NCBI RefSeq assembly: GCF_001895005.1
Contig: NZ_BCXH01000003.1
Location: forward strand, 124,001-188,000
Source: Rhodococcus yunnanensis NBRC 103083
Lineage (GTDB): Bacteria > Actinomycetota > Actinomycetes > Mycobacteriales > Mycobacteriaceae
DNA length: 64,000 nt
Direction of reading: 5' to 3'
Each line of letters begins with the position of its first letter. Positions within the stretch are counted from its first letter, which is position 1. The translations under genes and the position numbers were made by a program. Shown here piece by piece: positions 1 to 7,281 of the stretch. The notes below the pieces were generated by a model. That model was not told the origin of the DNA, searched no databases, and saw only the letters and a list, made by a program, of their open reading frames with translations.

Positions 1-842
1 CTGAAGCCAGGGGTCAGTTGGCGTCGTAGCCATGGGTCCTTGACCTGACGCCTGAGATGCAGCTTTCCGACGGCTTCCACGACGCGGGTCAGAGGTGAGT
101 TCCACACGACGCCGAGCGCGACGGATTCGTGTCCCCAGAACCAGGCCTGGCGGGCGAGGGTCTGAGTCTGTGGAAAGCGGCGATAGATGTCCTTCGTTCT
201 CTGACGCGTCGCGAAGTTGGTGCGGGGCAGCGCCCAACCCGGTGTCCGTTGGAAGACCTTGACCGACTTGGCCACTTTCACCAACTCGGGCACGATCTGT
301 ACCCCCGACGCTCCGGTGCCGATGACGGCGACCTTCTTGTCGGTGAAGTCGTAGTCGTGATCCCAACGCGCGCTGTGGATCTTGTGGCCCTCGTAGGTCT
401 CCAGCCCGCGGATCGCCGGGAAGCTCACGTTGGCCAGGGGTCCCGACGCCATGACCACGGCCCGCGCGTGGACGGGCGGCTGGTTATCGAACGTGATCTC
501 CCACAACGACGTCTGCTCGTTCCAGACCACGCCGTCGACGTTGTGGCCGAAGCGGAAGAACGGGCGCAGGCCGAAGTCGTCCACCATGCGCTCGATGTAC
601 CGGAGTATCTCCGCACTGCCCGAGTACGTGTGCGACCAGTCGGGATTGGGCGCGAAACTGTAGGAGTACAAGCGGGACGGGATATCGCACGCGGCACCGG
701 GGTAGGTGTTGTCGCGCCACGTTCCCCCCGGTTCCGTACCGCGCTCGAAGAGAGCGAAATCATGAATTTGCTTCTGTTTCAGTCGTATTGCAGCGCCGAT
801 TCCCGCGAAGCCGCCGCCGATGATTGCGACATCGAGTGTCAT
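1..842 (-). CDS. Flavin-dependent (Baeyer-Villiger/FMO-type) monooxygenase, 3' end cut by window edge
   Basis: Class B flavoprotein monooxygenase that would use FAD and NADPH to insert oxygen into an unknown substrate. Only the first 280 codons are visible; family members are usually 450-550 residues. Residues 5-18 (VAIIGGGFAGIGAA) form the FAD-binding Rossmann fingerprint. Residues 173-183 (VIGTGASGVQI) form the NADPH-binding one. Residues 150-160 (YEGHKIHSARW) fit the FxGxxxHxxxW signature of BVMO/FMO enzymes, with Tyr replacing Phe. The ATG overlaps the stop of the upstream ferritin-like gene (ATGA), so this is the third gene of a translationally coupled operon with a di-iron protein and an SDR. 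MymA-type monooxygenases are the nearest comparison I know; the substrate cannot be read from sequence. Confidence 0.88.
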   Translation of the reverse strand, partial: MTLDVAIIGGGFAGIGAAIRLKQKQIHDFALFERGTEPGGTWRDNTYPGAACDIPSRLYSYSFAPNPDWSHTYSGSAEILRYIERMVDDFGLRPFFRFGHNVDGVVWNEQTSLWEITFDNQPPVHARAVVMASGPLANVSFPAIRGLETYEGHKIHSARWDHDYDFTDKKVAVIGTGASGVQIVPELVKVAKSVKVFQRTPGWALPRTNFATRQRTKDIYRRFPQTQTLARQAWFWGHESVALGVVWNSPLTRVVEAVGKLHLRRQVKDPWLRRQLTPGF

Positions 843-1759
843 GCGACTGGCTCGTAGGTGAGTTCCTTGGACCACGTGGGCTGTGGGCGGAGGAGCCGCT
901 TGGGGTACTTGGCGGTGATCTTGACGAGCGAGTCGGCGAACTTGTGGTACGGGTGCGCGCGGTTGATGACGACTCCGGAGTGCCAGCTGATGAAGCGGTA
1001 CATCGGCAGACGCTTCGGGAATTCGCTTCTCTCGCCGACCTTCTTGAACCGTCGCATCGCGGTGTAGAGACGCTCTTCGTCGACTCCCATCGCGACGATG
1101 TTGTCGCGCATCTTGTTCAGCAACGGAATGTAGCGCAGGGTCCCGATGATCAGCGACGGATTGAGCCACGCACCGACGGTCTCGACGAGGATCTTGCGCA
1201 TCGTGGCATGCCCGAGGAGTTCGATGACCTGAAAATCGACTGCGAGATGGCGTGATTCGTCGGAGTTGATGCGCTTGAACACCTCCTGGCACACCGGGTC
1301 GTCGATCTCGTCGACGATGAACTTGACCAGCGCGCCGTCGAGTGCGACCTCGAGCATCGGGATGACAGTGCCGAGTACCGCGAGCGACGTCTGGTCCGAG
1401 TACTTGTCGAGCCAGTCGATGACGAGTTTGACGTTGACGTTCGGCTGTGGGATCTCGTCACCGTCGAGCATGCCCCACCGGCGCATCAGCGCGAGTTCGG
1501 CGTTGGCGTGCTTCTGCTCCTCTGCGTGGAAATAGGTGTAGATTTCCGCGAGCGTGTCGGTCGGTGCTTTTTTCGCCATCGCGGCGAAACCGCGGGCCCC
1601 GACGTTCTCGATCCACATCAGGTCCGACATGAACGGCTTGAGCTTGGCCCACAACTCGGGCCCGATCGTCTCGGCTCCCGGTGCATCCCAATCGATGTCG
1701 GCCAGTGCCCACTGCTTGTCCTTGATCTTGACGAGCATCTCGTCGAAGTCGAATGCCAT
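839..1759 (-). CDS. Ferritin-like di-iron protein
   Basis: A 306-residue all-helical protein of the ferritin-like superfamily, probably a di-iron oxygenase or oxidase. The visible ligand pattern is E51 (WIENVGA), the EExxH motif at 80-84 (EEQKH), E137 (MLEVALD) and the DExRH motif at 167-171 (DESRH). That is the classic pair of ExxH motifs supplied by a four-helix bundle. It is the middle gene of the SDR / di-iron / monooxygenase operon: one base separates it from the SDR stop upstream, and it overlaps the monooxygenase start downstream. Oxidation of a lipid or alcohol intermediate together with its neighbours is inference. No signal peptide is seen. AurF-like or desaturase-like chemistry are both possible. 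Confidence 0.75.
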   Translation of the reverse strand: MAFDFDEMLVKIKDKQWALADIDWDAPGAETIGPELWAKLKPFMSDLMWIENVGARGFAAMAKKAPTDTLAEIYTYFHAEEQKHANAELALMRRWGMLDGDEIPQPNVNVKLVIDWLDKYSDQTSLAVLGTVIPMLEVALDGALVKFIVDEIDDPVCQEVFKRINSDESRHLAVDFQVIELLGHATMRKILVETVGAWLNPSLIIGTLRYIPLLNKMRDNIVAMGVDEERLYTAMRRFKKVGERSEFPKRLPMYRFISWHSGVVINRAHPYHKFADSLVKITAKYPKRLLRPQPTWSKELTYEPVA

Positions 1760-1760
1760 G

Positions 1761-2576
1761 TCAGACTCCTGTCAGTTCGTGTGTTTCCTGGGGTGCGAGG
1801 CGGCCCAGCAGCCCGAGGGTGCGGGTATAGAGGGCGGGTGCGATGCGTTTGAGACGCCAGATGACCTTGGCGTCGATCTGCGGGACGACGTAGAGCCGGC
1901 CGCGGTCGTACTTGTTCAGCGTGTCGGCGGCGACCCTCTCCGGTGTGAATCCGGTGATGCGCATGAGGGTGTCGGCGATCGTGGTGGCCGACGCAGTGAT
2001 TCGGCCGTCGACGGCGACATTGGTCTTGACGAACGTCGGGCACAGGACGGTGACTCGCACCCCTTCTGCTGCCATCGTTTCCGACAGCGATATCACCCCG
2101 GCCTTCCCGACGTTGTACGGCGCCATCAGTGGTGCCGCGCCGAACCCAGCGGCGGAGGCGACGTTGATGAATCCGCCCTCGCCGGCCGCTTTCATGGCGG
2201 GTGCAAAGGTTTCGCAACCGTGGACGACGCCCCACAGGTTGATGCCGAGCGCCCAGTTCCAGTCGTCGAAGCCGATGTTCCCGACGGGTTTGCCGCCGAT
2301 GCCGACCCCTGCGTTGTTGATCACGAGCGTCGGAGGCCCTCCGAAGGTCAGTTCTGCGAACAGCGCCAGGTCCTCGACCTGTTCGCGGCGCGCGACGTCG
2401 CACACCACCGCATGGGCGTCGGTGCCGATCAGTGCCGCGGTCTCCTGGGCTCGAGAGAGCGAGATGTCGGCGCAGATCACCTCGCCGCCGCGTCGGGCAA
2501 GCTCGAGCGCGAAGGCGCGGCCGATGCCGCTGCCCGCGCCGGTCACGACGGCTCGGGAGTTGTAGGACGGTCTCAT
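1761..2576 (-). CDS. Short-chain dehydrogenase/reductase
   Basis: NAD(P)-dependent oxidoreductase of the classical SDR family, 271 residues. The cofactor motif TGAGSGIG lies at residues 12-19, NNAG near residue 90 stabilises the central sheet, and the catalytic YxxxK is YNVGK after an ASAAG serine segment. An acidic residue after beta-strand 2 (ICADIS) suggests NAD+ preference. It is the first gene of the minus-strand operon leading into the di-iron protein and the monooxygenase, and probably interconverts an alcohol and ketone in the same pathway. A 16-bp palindrome lies in its promoter region. The substrate is unknown. Confidence 0.85.
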   Translation of the reverse strand: MRPSYNSRAVVTGAGSGIGRAFALELARRGGEVICADISLSRAQETAALIGTDAHAVVCDVARREQVEDLALFAELTFGGPPTLVINNAGVGIGGKPVGNIGFDDWNWALGINLWGVVHGCETFAPAMKAAGEGGFINVASAAGFGAAPLMAPYNVGKAGVISLSETMAAEGVRVTVLCPTFVKTNVAVDGRITASATTIADTLMRITGFTPERVAADTLNKYDRGRLYVVPQIDAKVIWRLKRIAPALYTRTLGLLGRLAPQETHELTGV

Positions 2577-2599
2577 GTGATCAGACTCATCTGCATTGT

Positions 2600-2615
2600 G
2601 CCATTTGTCAATGGC
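2600..2615. promoter_or_regulatory. Palindrome in promoter of SDR operon, possible operator
   Basis: GCCATT-TGTC-AATGGC is a perfect inverted repeat with 6-bp arms, 24 bp upstream of the SDR start. A TTGACA hexamer reading toward the SDR overlaps it, so a bound repressor would block the promoter. No cognate regulator is adjacent. This is a candidate only. Confidence 0.35.
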
Positions 2616-2798
2616 TCAATGGGTCACGAAAGTATTGTGGAAGGGCGCGGGGTGTGAATGCGCAGGTTTCAGCCGTTGCGCGTGTTGCATCGTGCGCGTT
2701 GGCGGGAAGGTGCGCGGGGTGTGAATGCGCAGGCTTCAGCCGTTGCGCGTGTTGCAACGTGCGCGTTGGCTGGAAGGTGCGCGGAATGGGCTGGGTGG

Positions 2799-2821
2799 TG
2801 ACCGAATGCGTCATTCGGTCA
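2799..2821. terminator. Perfect hairpin between the 67-bp repeat pairs
   Basis: TGACCGAATG-CGT-CATTCGGTCA is a 10-bp perfect stem with a 3-nt loop, 14 bp from the larger GC-rich hairpin. It may be part of a double terminator or a protein site. There is no U-tract on either side. Confidence 0.4.
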
Positions 2822-2834
2822 CGAGCGGACGACA

Positions 2835-2863
2835 AAGCCCGGCCGACGCGGTCGGCCGGGCTT
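2835..2863 (-). terminator. GC-rich terminator hairpin downstream of the YhhQ-type gene
   Basis: The perfect 13-bp stem AAGCCCGGCCGAC with loop GCG is typical of short, GC-rich actinobacterial terminators. It lies downstream of the minus-strand transporter gene and upstream of the SDR operon promoter. Confidence 0.6.
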
Positions 2864-3028
2864 CGGGGTGTGAATGCGCAGGTTTCAGCTGTTGCGCGTG
2901 TTGCAACGTGCGCGTTGGCTGGAAGGTGCGCGGGGTGTGAATGCGCAGGTTTCAGCTGTTGCGCGTGTTGCAACGTGCGCGTTGGCTGGAAGGTGCGCGG
3001 GATGGGCTGGTGGTGACCGAGGATCGAA

Positions 3029-3769
3029 CTACGCCGCGACGGACTCCTGGTAGCTGGGTTCACGCTTCTTGATGTAGGCGATCACCCGGTACGTGATGGG
3101 CATGACCAGGATCTCGACGAGTGTCTTCCAGATGAATCCGACGATGACGTAGTTGATGAAGTCTTCCCACGTGGTGATCCCGATGACCCCTGCTGCGATG
3201 GAGCAGAAGATCAGGGTGTCGAAGAATTCGCCGACGATCGTCGATCCGATCAGCCGCGCCCACAGGTGCTTCTCCTTGGTGCGTTCCTTGATCGCGACGA
3301 GGACGAGCGAGTTCAGCATCTGCCCGACGAAGTACCCGGCGAGTCCGGCGAGCACGAGGCGCGGCACCACGCCGACGACGGCTTCGAGTGATTCCTGATT
3401 CTCGTAGAAGCTCGCAGCAGGCAGTTCGATCGCGATCCAGAAGCAGAAGGCAGCGAGGATGATGGAGCCGAAGCCCAGGTAGATCGCGCGCCGGGTGGCC
3501 TTGAATCCGTAGACCTCACTGAGGACGTCGCCGAGGATGTATGCGAGCGGAAACAGGAAGAATGCGCCGTCGGTGTTGATCGGCAGCACCTGGAACGGGC
3601 CGAGGAAGACGTCGCTTCCACCGAAGAACGCGACGCCTTTGCTCGCGGTCACATTCGAGATGATCAGGGTTGCGGTGAAGAGGGCAACGATAGTCGGGTA
3701 ATAACCGCGGCTCACGTGCGCGAATGTCGCACCGGCGTCGGAGTGGTCTTCGGATTTCGAGGTTGTCAC
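3029..3769 (-). CDS. Queuosine-precursor transporter, YhhQ/VUT_1 family (DUF165)
   Basis: Integral membrane protein of 246 residues starting with GTG, predicted to import a queuosine precursor (preQ0, preQ1 or queuine). About six hydrophobic segments are visible. Family features are the YILGDVLSEVYGFKATRRAIY segment (residues about 76-95), where charged residues follow a helix, and the C-terminal IWKTLVEILVMPITYRVI helix. It lies 81 bp downstream of gluQ on the same strand. GluQ acts on the queuosine base in tRNA(Asp), so the pair makes functional sense. A stem CCCCAG/CTGGGG at 3793-3814 lies in the leader; I could not assign it to a known preQ1 riboswitch class. Window coding for tgt or the queuosine synthesis genes was not found. 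Confidence 0.88.
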   Translation of the reverse strand: MTTSKSEDHSDAGATFAHVSRGYYPTIVALFTATLIISNVTASKGVAFFGGSDVFLGPFQVLPINTDGAFFLFPLAYILGDVLSEVYGFKATRRAIYLGFGSIILAAFCFWIAIELPAASFYENQESLEAVVGVVPRLVLAGLAGYFVGQMLNSLVLVAIKERTKEKHLWARLIGSTIVGEFFDTLIFCSIAAGVIGITTWEDFINYVIVGFIWKTLVEILVMPITYRVIAYIKKREPSYQESVAA

Positions 3770-3850
3770 GTACCCAATCCAAACATGGCAATCCCCAGGT
3801 CCGAACCGCTGGGGGAGCAGAGCCTACGGAAGCGACCGGATGGATGCCCG

Positions 3851-4738
3851 TTATGTCTCGAAGATCCACGGTCCGGCGGGAAGTGTCGACGGATCCCAGC
3901 GCGTCAACAGATCCGACGCGGTCACTGCCTCGCCCGGGCCGCACAGCTGCAGTGACTGCGCCAGCAGACTCAGCACATCCAGCGGGCCGAGGCCGAGGGC
4001 TGCCTGGTCGGCGAGGGTGACCGCACCGTCGCGCTTGGCCAACCGCGCCCCGTGGGCGTTCAGGGCCAGCGGAACATGAGCGTAGGTAGGGACAGGCACC
4101 CCGAGCAACGACGCGAGATATGCCTGACGAGGGGAGGACGTCAGCAGGTCGTCACCGCGTACGACTTGGTCGATGCCCTGCTCACCGTCGTCGACGACGA
4201 CCGCAAGGTTGTAGGCGGGCACACCGTCGGCGCGTCTGAGGACGAGGTCGTCGACCTGGCCGTGGAACCGGCCGTGCACCTCGTCGTCGACGACAAAATC
4301 GGCTGCCTCGGCCCGAAGCCGCAGGGCCGGCGGGCGCGACTTCGACGACCGTTCCGCATCCGTCAGGTTCCGACAGGTACCCGGATAGGCGCCGTCCGGG
4401 GCGTGGGGAGCCGATGCGGCCTCGAGAATTTCCCGACGCGTGCAGAAGCATTCGTACGTCAGGCCGGCTCGCGTGAGTCGCGCGATGGCGTCGTCGTACA
4501 GGGTTGTTCGCTCCGACTGGCGGACGACCGGGCCGTCCCAGTCGATCCCGATTGCCCACAGGTCCGCCAACTGCAGGGCTTCCGCGCCTGCTCGAACGCG
4601 GTCGAGGTCCTCGATGCGCATCAGGAAGCGCCGACCGGTGGACCGTGCGAAAAGCCAGGCGAGAAGTGCCGTCCTCAGGTTCCCGAGATGCAGATCTCCC
4701 GACGGGCTCGGTGCGAATCGTCCGGCGCCTGTGCTCAC
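3851..4738 (-). CDS. gluQ: Glutamyl-Q tRNA(Asp) synthetase
   Basis: A 295-residue stand-alone paralogue of the glutamyl-tRNA synthetase catalytic domain. It activates glutamate and attaches it to the queuosine base in the anticodon of tRNA(Asp). The N-terminus RFAPSPSGDLHLGNLRTALL carries the HIGH-type motif HLGN (residues 17-20), and RLAKRDGA near residue 235 replaces KMSKS. Cysteines in ECFCTRRE and the YPGTC segment fit the zinc site of the family. There is no anticodon-binding domain, as expected for GluQRS. The GTG start sits inside a 14-bp tandem repeat. The queuosine-precursor transporter lies downstream on the same strand, which suggests a salvage-based queuosine pathway. Confidence 0.92.
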   Translation of the reverse strand: MSTGAGRFAPSPSGDLHLGNLRTALLAWLFARSTGRRFLMRIEDLDRVRAGAEALQLADLWAIGIDWDGPVVRQSERTTLYDDAIARLTRAGLTYECFCTRREILEAASAPHAPDGAYPGTCRNLTDAERSSKSRPPALRLRAEAADFVVDDEVHGRFHGQVDDLVLRRADGVPAYNLAVVVDDGEQGIDQVVRGDDLLTSSPRQAYLASLLGVPVPTYAHVPLALNAHGARLAKRDGAVTLADQAALGLGPLDVLSLLAQSLQLCGPGEAVTASDLLTRWDPSTLPAGPWIFET

Positions 4739-4776
4739 GGGTCCACTCTCACGGGTCCACTCTCACGGGTCCACTG
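4735..4776. repeat. Three 14-bp tandem repeats over the gluQ start codon
   Basis: TCACGGGTCCACTC occurs at 4735, 4749 and 4763 (last base changed in the third copy). Each unit contains a GTG on the minus strand. Because 14 is not a multiple of three, each GTG lies in a different frame, and only the promoter-distal one starts gluQ. Confidence 0.85.
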
Positions 4777-4812
4777 TAGATCCCTGTGCAGCCGACGAAG
4801 CCAGTCGGAACG

Positions 4813-5787
4813 TCAGCGCTTGCCGAGCAGAGCGTCCTGCTGCTCGGCGACGCAGGTTCGGATGGCATCGACGACGCGGGCGACTTCCGGGCGTCGGAGA
4901 GTCTCGGCGCGGGAGACGAGCCAGTAGTCGAGTCCGATGGACACGTCGCCGGGCAGTAGCCGGACCAGGTCGTTGTGGCGATCGGCCATGAAGCATGGGA
5001 GTAGTCCGATGCCCGCGGCGGCGCGGGTGGCCTCGACATGGACGAACACGTTGGTCGACGTCACCGATTCGCGCATCAGGGGCGCGAAGCCGGGTGCGAT
5101 GTCGAGGTCGTCGACCTGCAGCATCGAATCGATGAAGTAGACGAGGGAGTGTGCGCGCAATTCGGCGACTGCCGTAGGTTCTCCGTGCTCGAGCAGGTAG
5201 TCCTTCGACGCGTACAGACCCAGGTGATAGTCGCTGAGCTTGATCGCCTCTGCGCGGTGAACCTGCGGTTCGCCGACGACGATTTCGACGTCCATGCCCG
5301 ATCGCTGCTGCGACGCGCGCCGAGTCGTCGCGACGATTTCCACCGCGATCCCCGGGTGCCGACGCCTCACCTGGGCGACAGCGGGTGCGATGACGTAGGC
5401 GCTGAACCCGTCCGTCGCCGAGACGCGAACAACACCTTCGGCCTCGTCGCTCGGGCTGATCAGTGAGCGGACCGCAGCCTCGATGTTCTCGGCCGCAGCG
5501 AGGGCGTCCTTGCCGCGCGCCGTCAGCTCCCACCCGTTTCCCGACCTGGCCAGCACTCGGCCGCCGAGGCTTGCCTCCAACGCCGCGATCCGGCGCGAGA
5601 TGGTGGTGTGATTGAGCCCGAGATCGTCGGCAGCGGTGTTGTACCTGCCGGTGCGCCCGACGGCGAGAAGAATGAGGAGGTCGTCGGCGCTGGGGACACG
5701 ACCGTGATCGGGATGACCGGATGGCACATCTGCATTCTTGCAGAATGCTGGTGCGTTGTTGGCCATTGCGGGCCCACTGATCTGCAT
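4813..5787 (-). CDS. LysR-family transcriptional regulator of the 3-hydroxybutyrate operon
   Basis: LysR-type regulator of about 324 residues with an N-terminal winged HTH (DLLILLAVGRTGRYNTAADD, then LNHTTISRRIAALEASLGG, residues about 35-80) and a C-terminal substrate-binding domain. It is divergent from the MHS symporter / hydroxybutyrate dehydrogenase operon. The inverted repeat at 5790-5810, with T-N11-A geometry, lies between them and should be its binding site. The first Met leaves an unusually long 30-residue leader before the HTH. ATG at 5766 (MANNAPAF) or a later start is possible. The effector is probably the transported hydroxy acid, by inference from the operon it faces. Confidence 0.88.
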   Translation of the reverse strand: MQISGPAMANNAPAFCKNADVPSGHPDHGRVPSADDLLILLAVGRTGRYNTAADDLGLNHTTISRRIAALEASLGGRVLARSGNGWELTARGKDALAAAENIEAAVRSLISPSDEAEGVVRVSATDGFSAYVIAPAVAQVRRRHPGIAVEIVATTRRASQQRSGMDVEIVVGEPQVHRAEAIKLSDYHLGLYASKDYLLEHGEPTAVAELRAHSLVYFIDSMLQVDDLDIAPGFAPLMRESVTSTNVFVHVEATRAAAGIGLLPCFMADRHNDLVRLLPGDVSIGLDYWLVSRAETLRRPEVARVVDAIRTCVAEQQDALLGKR

Positions 5788-5789
5788 TG

Positions 5790-5810
5790 ATACTCAGCGA
5801 TACCAAGTAT
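5790..5810. promoter_or_regulatory. LysR-type operator with T-N11-A geometry
   Basis: ATACT-N11-AGTAT is an interrupted palindrome whose inner T and A are exactly 11 bp apart, the classical LTTR box. It lies between the divergent lysR and MHS symporter genes, 58 bp before the symporter ATG. Confidence 0.65.
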
Positions 5811-5868
5811 GTGTGTGGCTCGTCACAACCCGGGCTGCGCGTCATGCAGGATCACACGAGGAGATGCA

Positions 5869-7281
5869 ATGAGCGTGGACGAACGCACACAATCGGGGGG
5901 TCCGGATCCGGACGCGACTCCGAGCGGCCTCAAGAAGGTCGTCGGAGCGTCGATGGCAGGCACGATCGTCGAGTGGTACGAGTTCTTCCTCTACGGAACC
6001 GCCGCCACCCTGGTGTTCTCGAAGATCTTCTTCGCAGCAGGAACCAGCGAGCTCGACGCCATCCTCGCCGCATTCGTCACCTATGCCGTCGGCTTCGTCG
6101 CACGGCCGCTCGGCGGCATCGTCTTCGGGCACTTCGGCGACAAGTACGGCCGAAAGAAGTTGCTGCAGTTCAGTCTTGTCCTCGTGGGCGGCGCAACGTT
6201 CCTGATGGGCTGCCTGCCGACGTTCAACCAGATCGGCTACTGGGCACCTGCGCTACTGGTCGCGCTGCGGTTCATTCAAGGCTTTGCTGTCGGCGGTGAG
6301 TGGGGCGGTGCGGTACTTCTCGTCGCGGAACACAGCCCGAACAGGAGCCGCGGATTCTGGGCCAGCTGGCCGCAGGCGGGTGTTCCCGCGGGAAACCTGC
6401 TCGCGACCGTCGTGCTGCTGGTTTTGACCACGACCCTGTCCGACGCTGCCTTCCTCAGCTGGGGTTGGCGCGTGGCGTTCTGGCTCTCCGCCGTCATCGT
6501 GTTCGTCGGCTACTACATCCGCACCAAGGTCACCGACGCCCCGATCTTCGTCGAGGCGCAGAAGCAGGCCGAGGTCATCAAGGCCGCGTCGTACGGTGTG
6601 TTCGAGGTTCTCAAGCGTTACCCGCGTGGAGTGTTCACCGCCATGGGCCTTCGTTTCGGTGAGAACGTCATGTACTACCTGGTGGTCACCTTCACGATCA
6701 CGTACCTCAAGGTCGAGGTCGGCACGGACACGCAGACGATTCTGTGGTGGATGCTCGCCGCACACGCGGTGCACTTCTGTGTCATTCCGTTGGTGGGCAA
6801 GCTCGCCGACCGCGTCGGCCGTCGCCCGGTCTACATGTTCGGTGCCCTCTCCGCTGGTACGTGGGGATTCTTCGCGTTCCCGATGTTCAACAGCGGTCAC
6901 AACGCCATCATCATGCTCGCCATCATCATCGGCCTGGTGTTCCACGCCTTCATGTATGCGACTCAGCCGGCGATCATGGCCGAGATGTTCCCGACGCGTA
7001 TGCGCTACTCCGGTGTGTCACTCGGCTATCAGGTCACCTCGATCGTCGCCGGTTCGCTGGCTCCGATCATCGCGGTGTATCTGCTCGACAAGTTCGGCTC
7101 CTCGGTACCGATCGCCTGGTACCTGGCCGGTGCCTGCGTCGTCACCGTCATAGCCGTCGTGGCCGCTCGTGAGACGAAGGGGCTCGCGCTCGAAAGCATC
7201 GACATCGCCGACGCCAAGAATCTCGCGACCGAAGCGGAACTCGCCAAGGCAGGCCTGCTCGATCAGAACGCGAAGCGATGA
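5869..7281 (+). CDS. MHS-family MFS symporter, probably for 3-hydroxybutyrate
   Basis: Major facilitator of the metabolite:H+ symporter family, 470 residues and about 12 membrane helices. The hallmark GTIVEWYEFFLYGTAATLVF (residues about 26-45) and the loop motif GHFGDKYGRKK are present, and a second GKLADRVGRRP repeats in the C-terminal half. I chose ATG 5869 because GAGGAG lies 6-8 bp upstream; an in-frame ATG at 5809 would add 20 unrelated residues. It overlaps the downstream hydroxybutyrate dehydrogenase by ATGA, so both are co-translated. Substrate assignment to (R)-3-hydroxybutyrate or a similar short hydroxy acid is inferred from that enzyme. The LysR gene upstream is divergent. Confidence 0.88.
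   Translation: MSVDERTQSGGPDPDATPSGLKKVVGASMAGTIVEWYEFFLYGTAATLVFSKIFFAAGTSELDAILAAFVTYAVGFVARPLGGIVFGHFGDKYGRKKLLQFSLVLVGGATFLMGCLPTFNQIGYWAPALLVALRFIQGFAVGGEWGGAVLLVAEHSPNRSRGFWASWPQAGVPAGNLLATVVLLVLTTTLSDAAFLSWGWRVAFWLSAVIVFVGYYIRTKVTDAPIFVEAQKQAEVIKAASYGVFEVLKRYPRGVFTAMGLRFGENVMYYLVVTFTITYLKVEVGTDTQTILWWMLAAHAVHFCVIPLVGKLADRVGRRPVYMFGALSAGTWGFFAFPMFNSGHNAIIMLAIIIGLVFHAFMYATQPAIMAEMFPTRMRYSGVSLGYQVTSIVAGSLAPIIAVYLLDKFGSSVPIAWYLAGACVVTVIAVVAARETKGLALESIDIADAKNLATEAELAKAGLLDQNAKR

Larger units (their letters stand above)
2651..3000. repeat. Two tandem pairs of a 67-bp repeat
   Basis: Four near-identical 67-bp units start at 2651, 2718, 2867 and 2934, each beginning GGTGTGAATGCGCAGG. They form two head-to-tail pairs; each pair is followed by a similar GGGCTGG...GGTGACCGA segment, so a larger block seems to have been duplicated again. 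The 82 bp between the pairs carries two perfect hairpins. Reading frames through this block on both strands are repeat-derived and arginine/alanine rich, so I do not call a gene. The block fills the 450-bp gap between the transporter stop and the SDR promoter. Confidence 0.9.

Noticed and set aside
2651-3000. Possible CRISPR array
   Set aside because: The units are 67 bp and directly adjacent without variable spacers; only four copies occur and no cas gene is present.
2608-3063. Long open frames on both strands through the 67-bp repeats
   Set aside because: The peptides are direct products of the repeat (PRTFQPTRTLQHA-like units). There is no ribosome site or domain, and the frames overlap on both strands.
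3770-3850. preQ1 riboswitch before the queuosine-precursor transporter
   Set aside because: Only a simple stem CCCCAG/CTGGGG is seen. I could not build a known preQ1 class fold by eye, and the gap is short.
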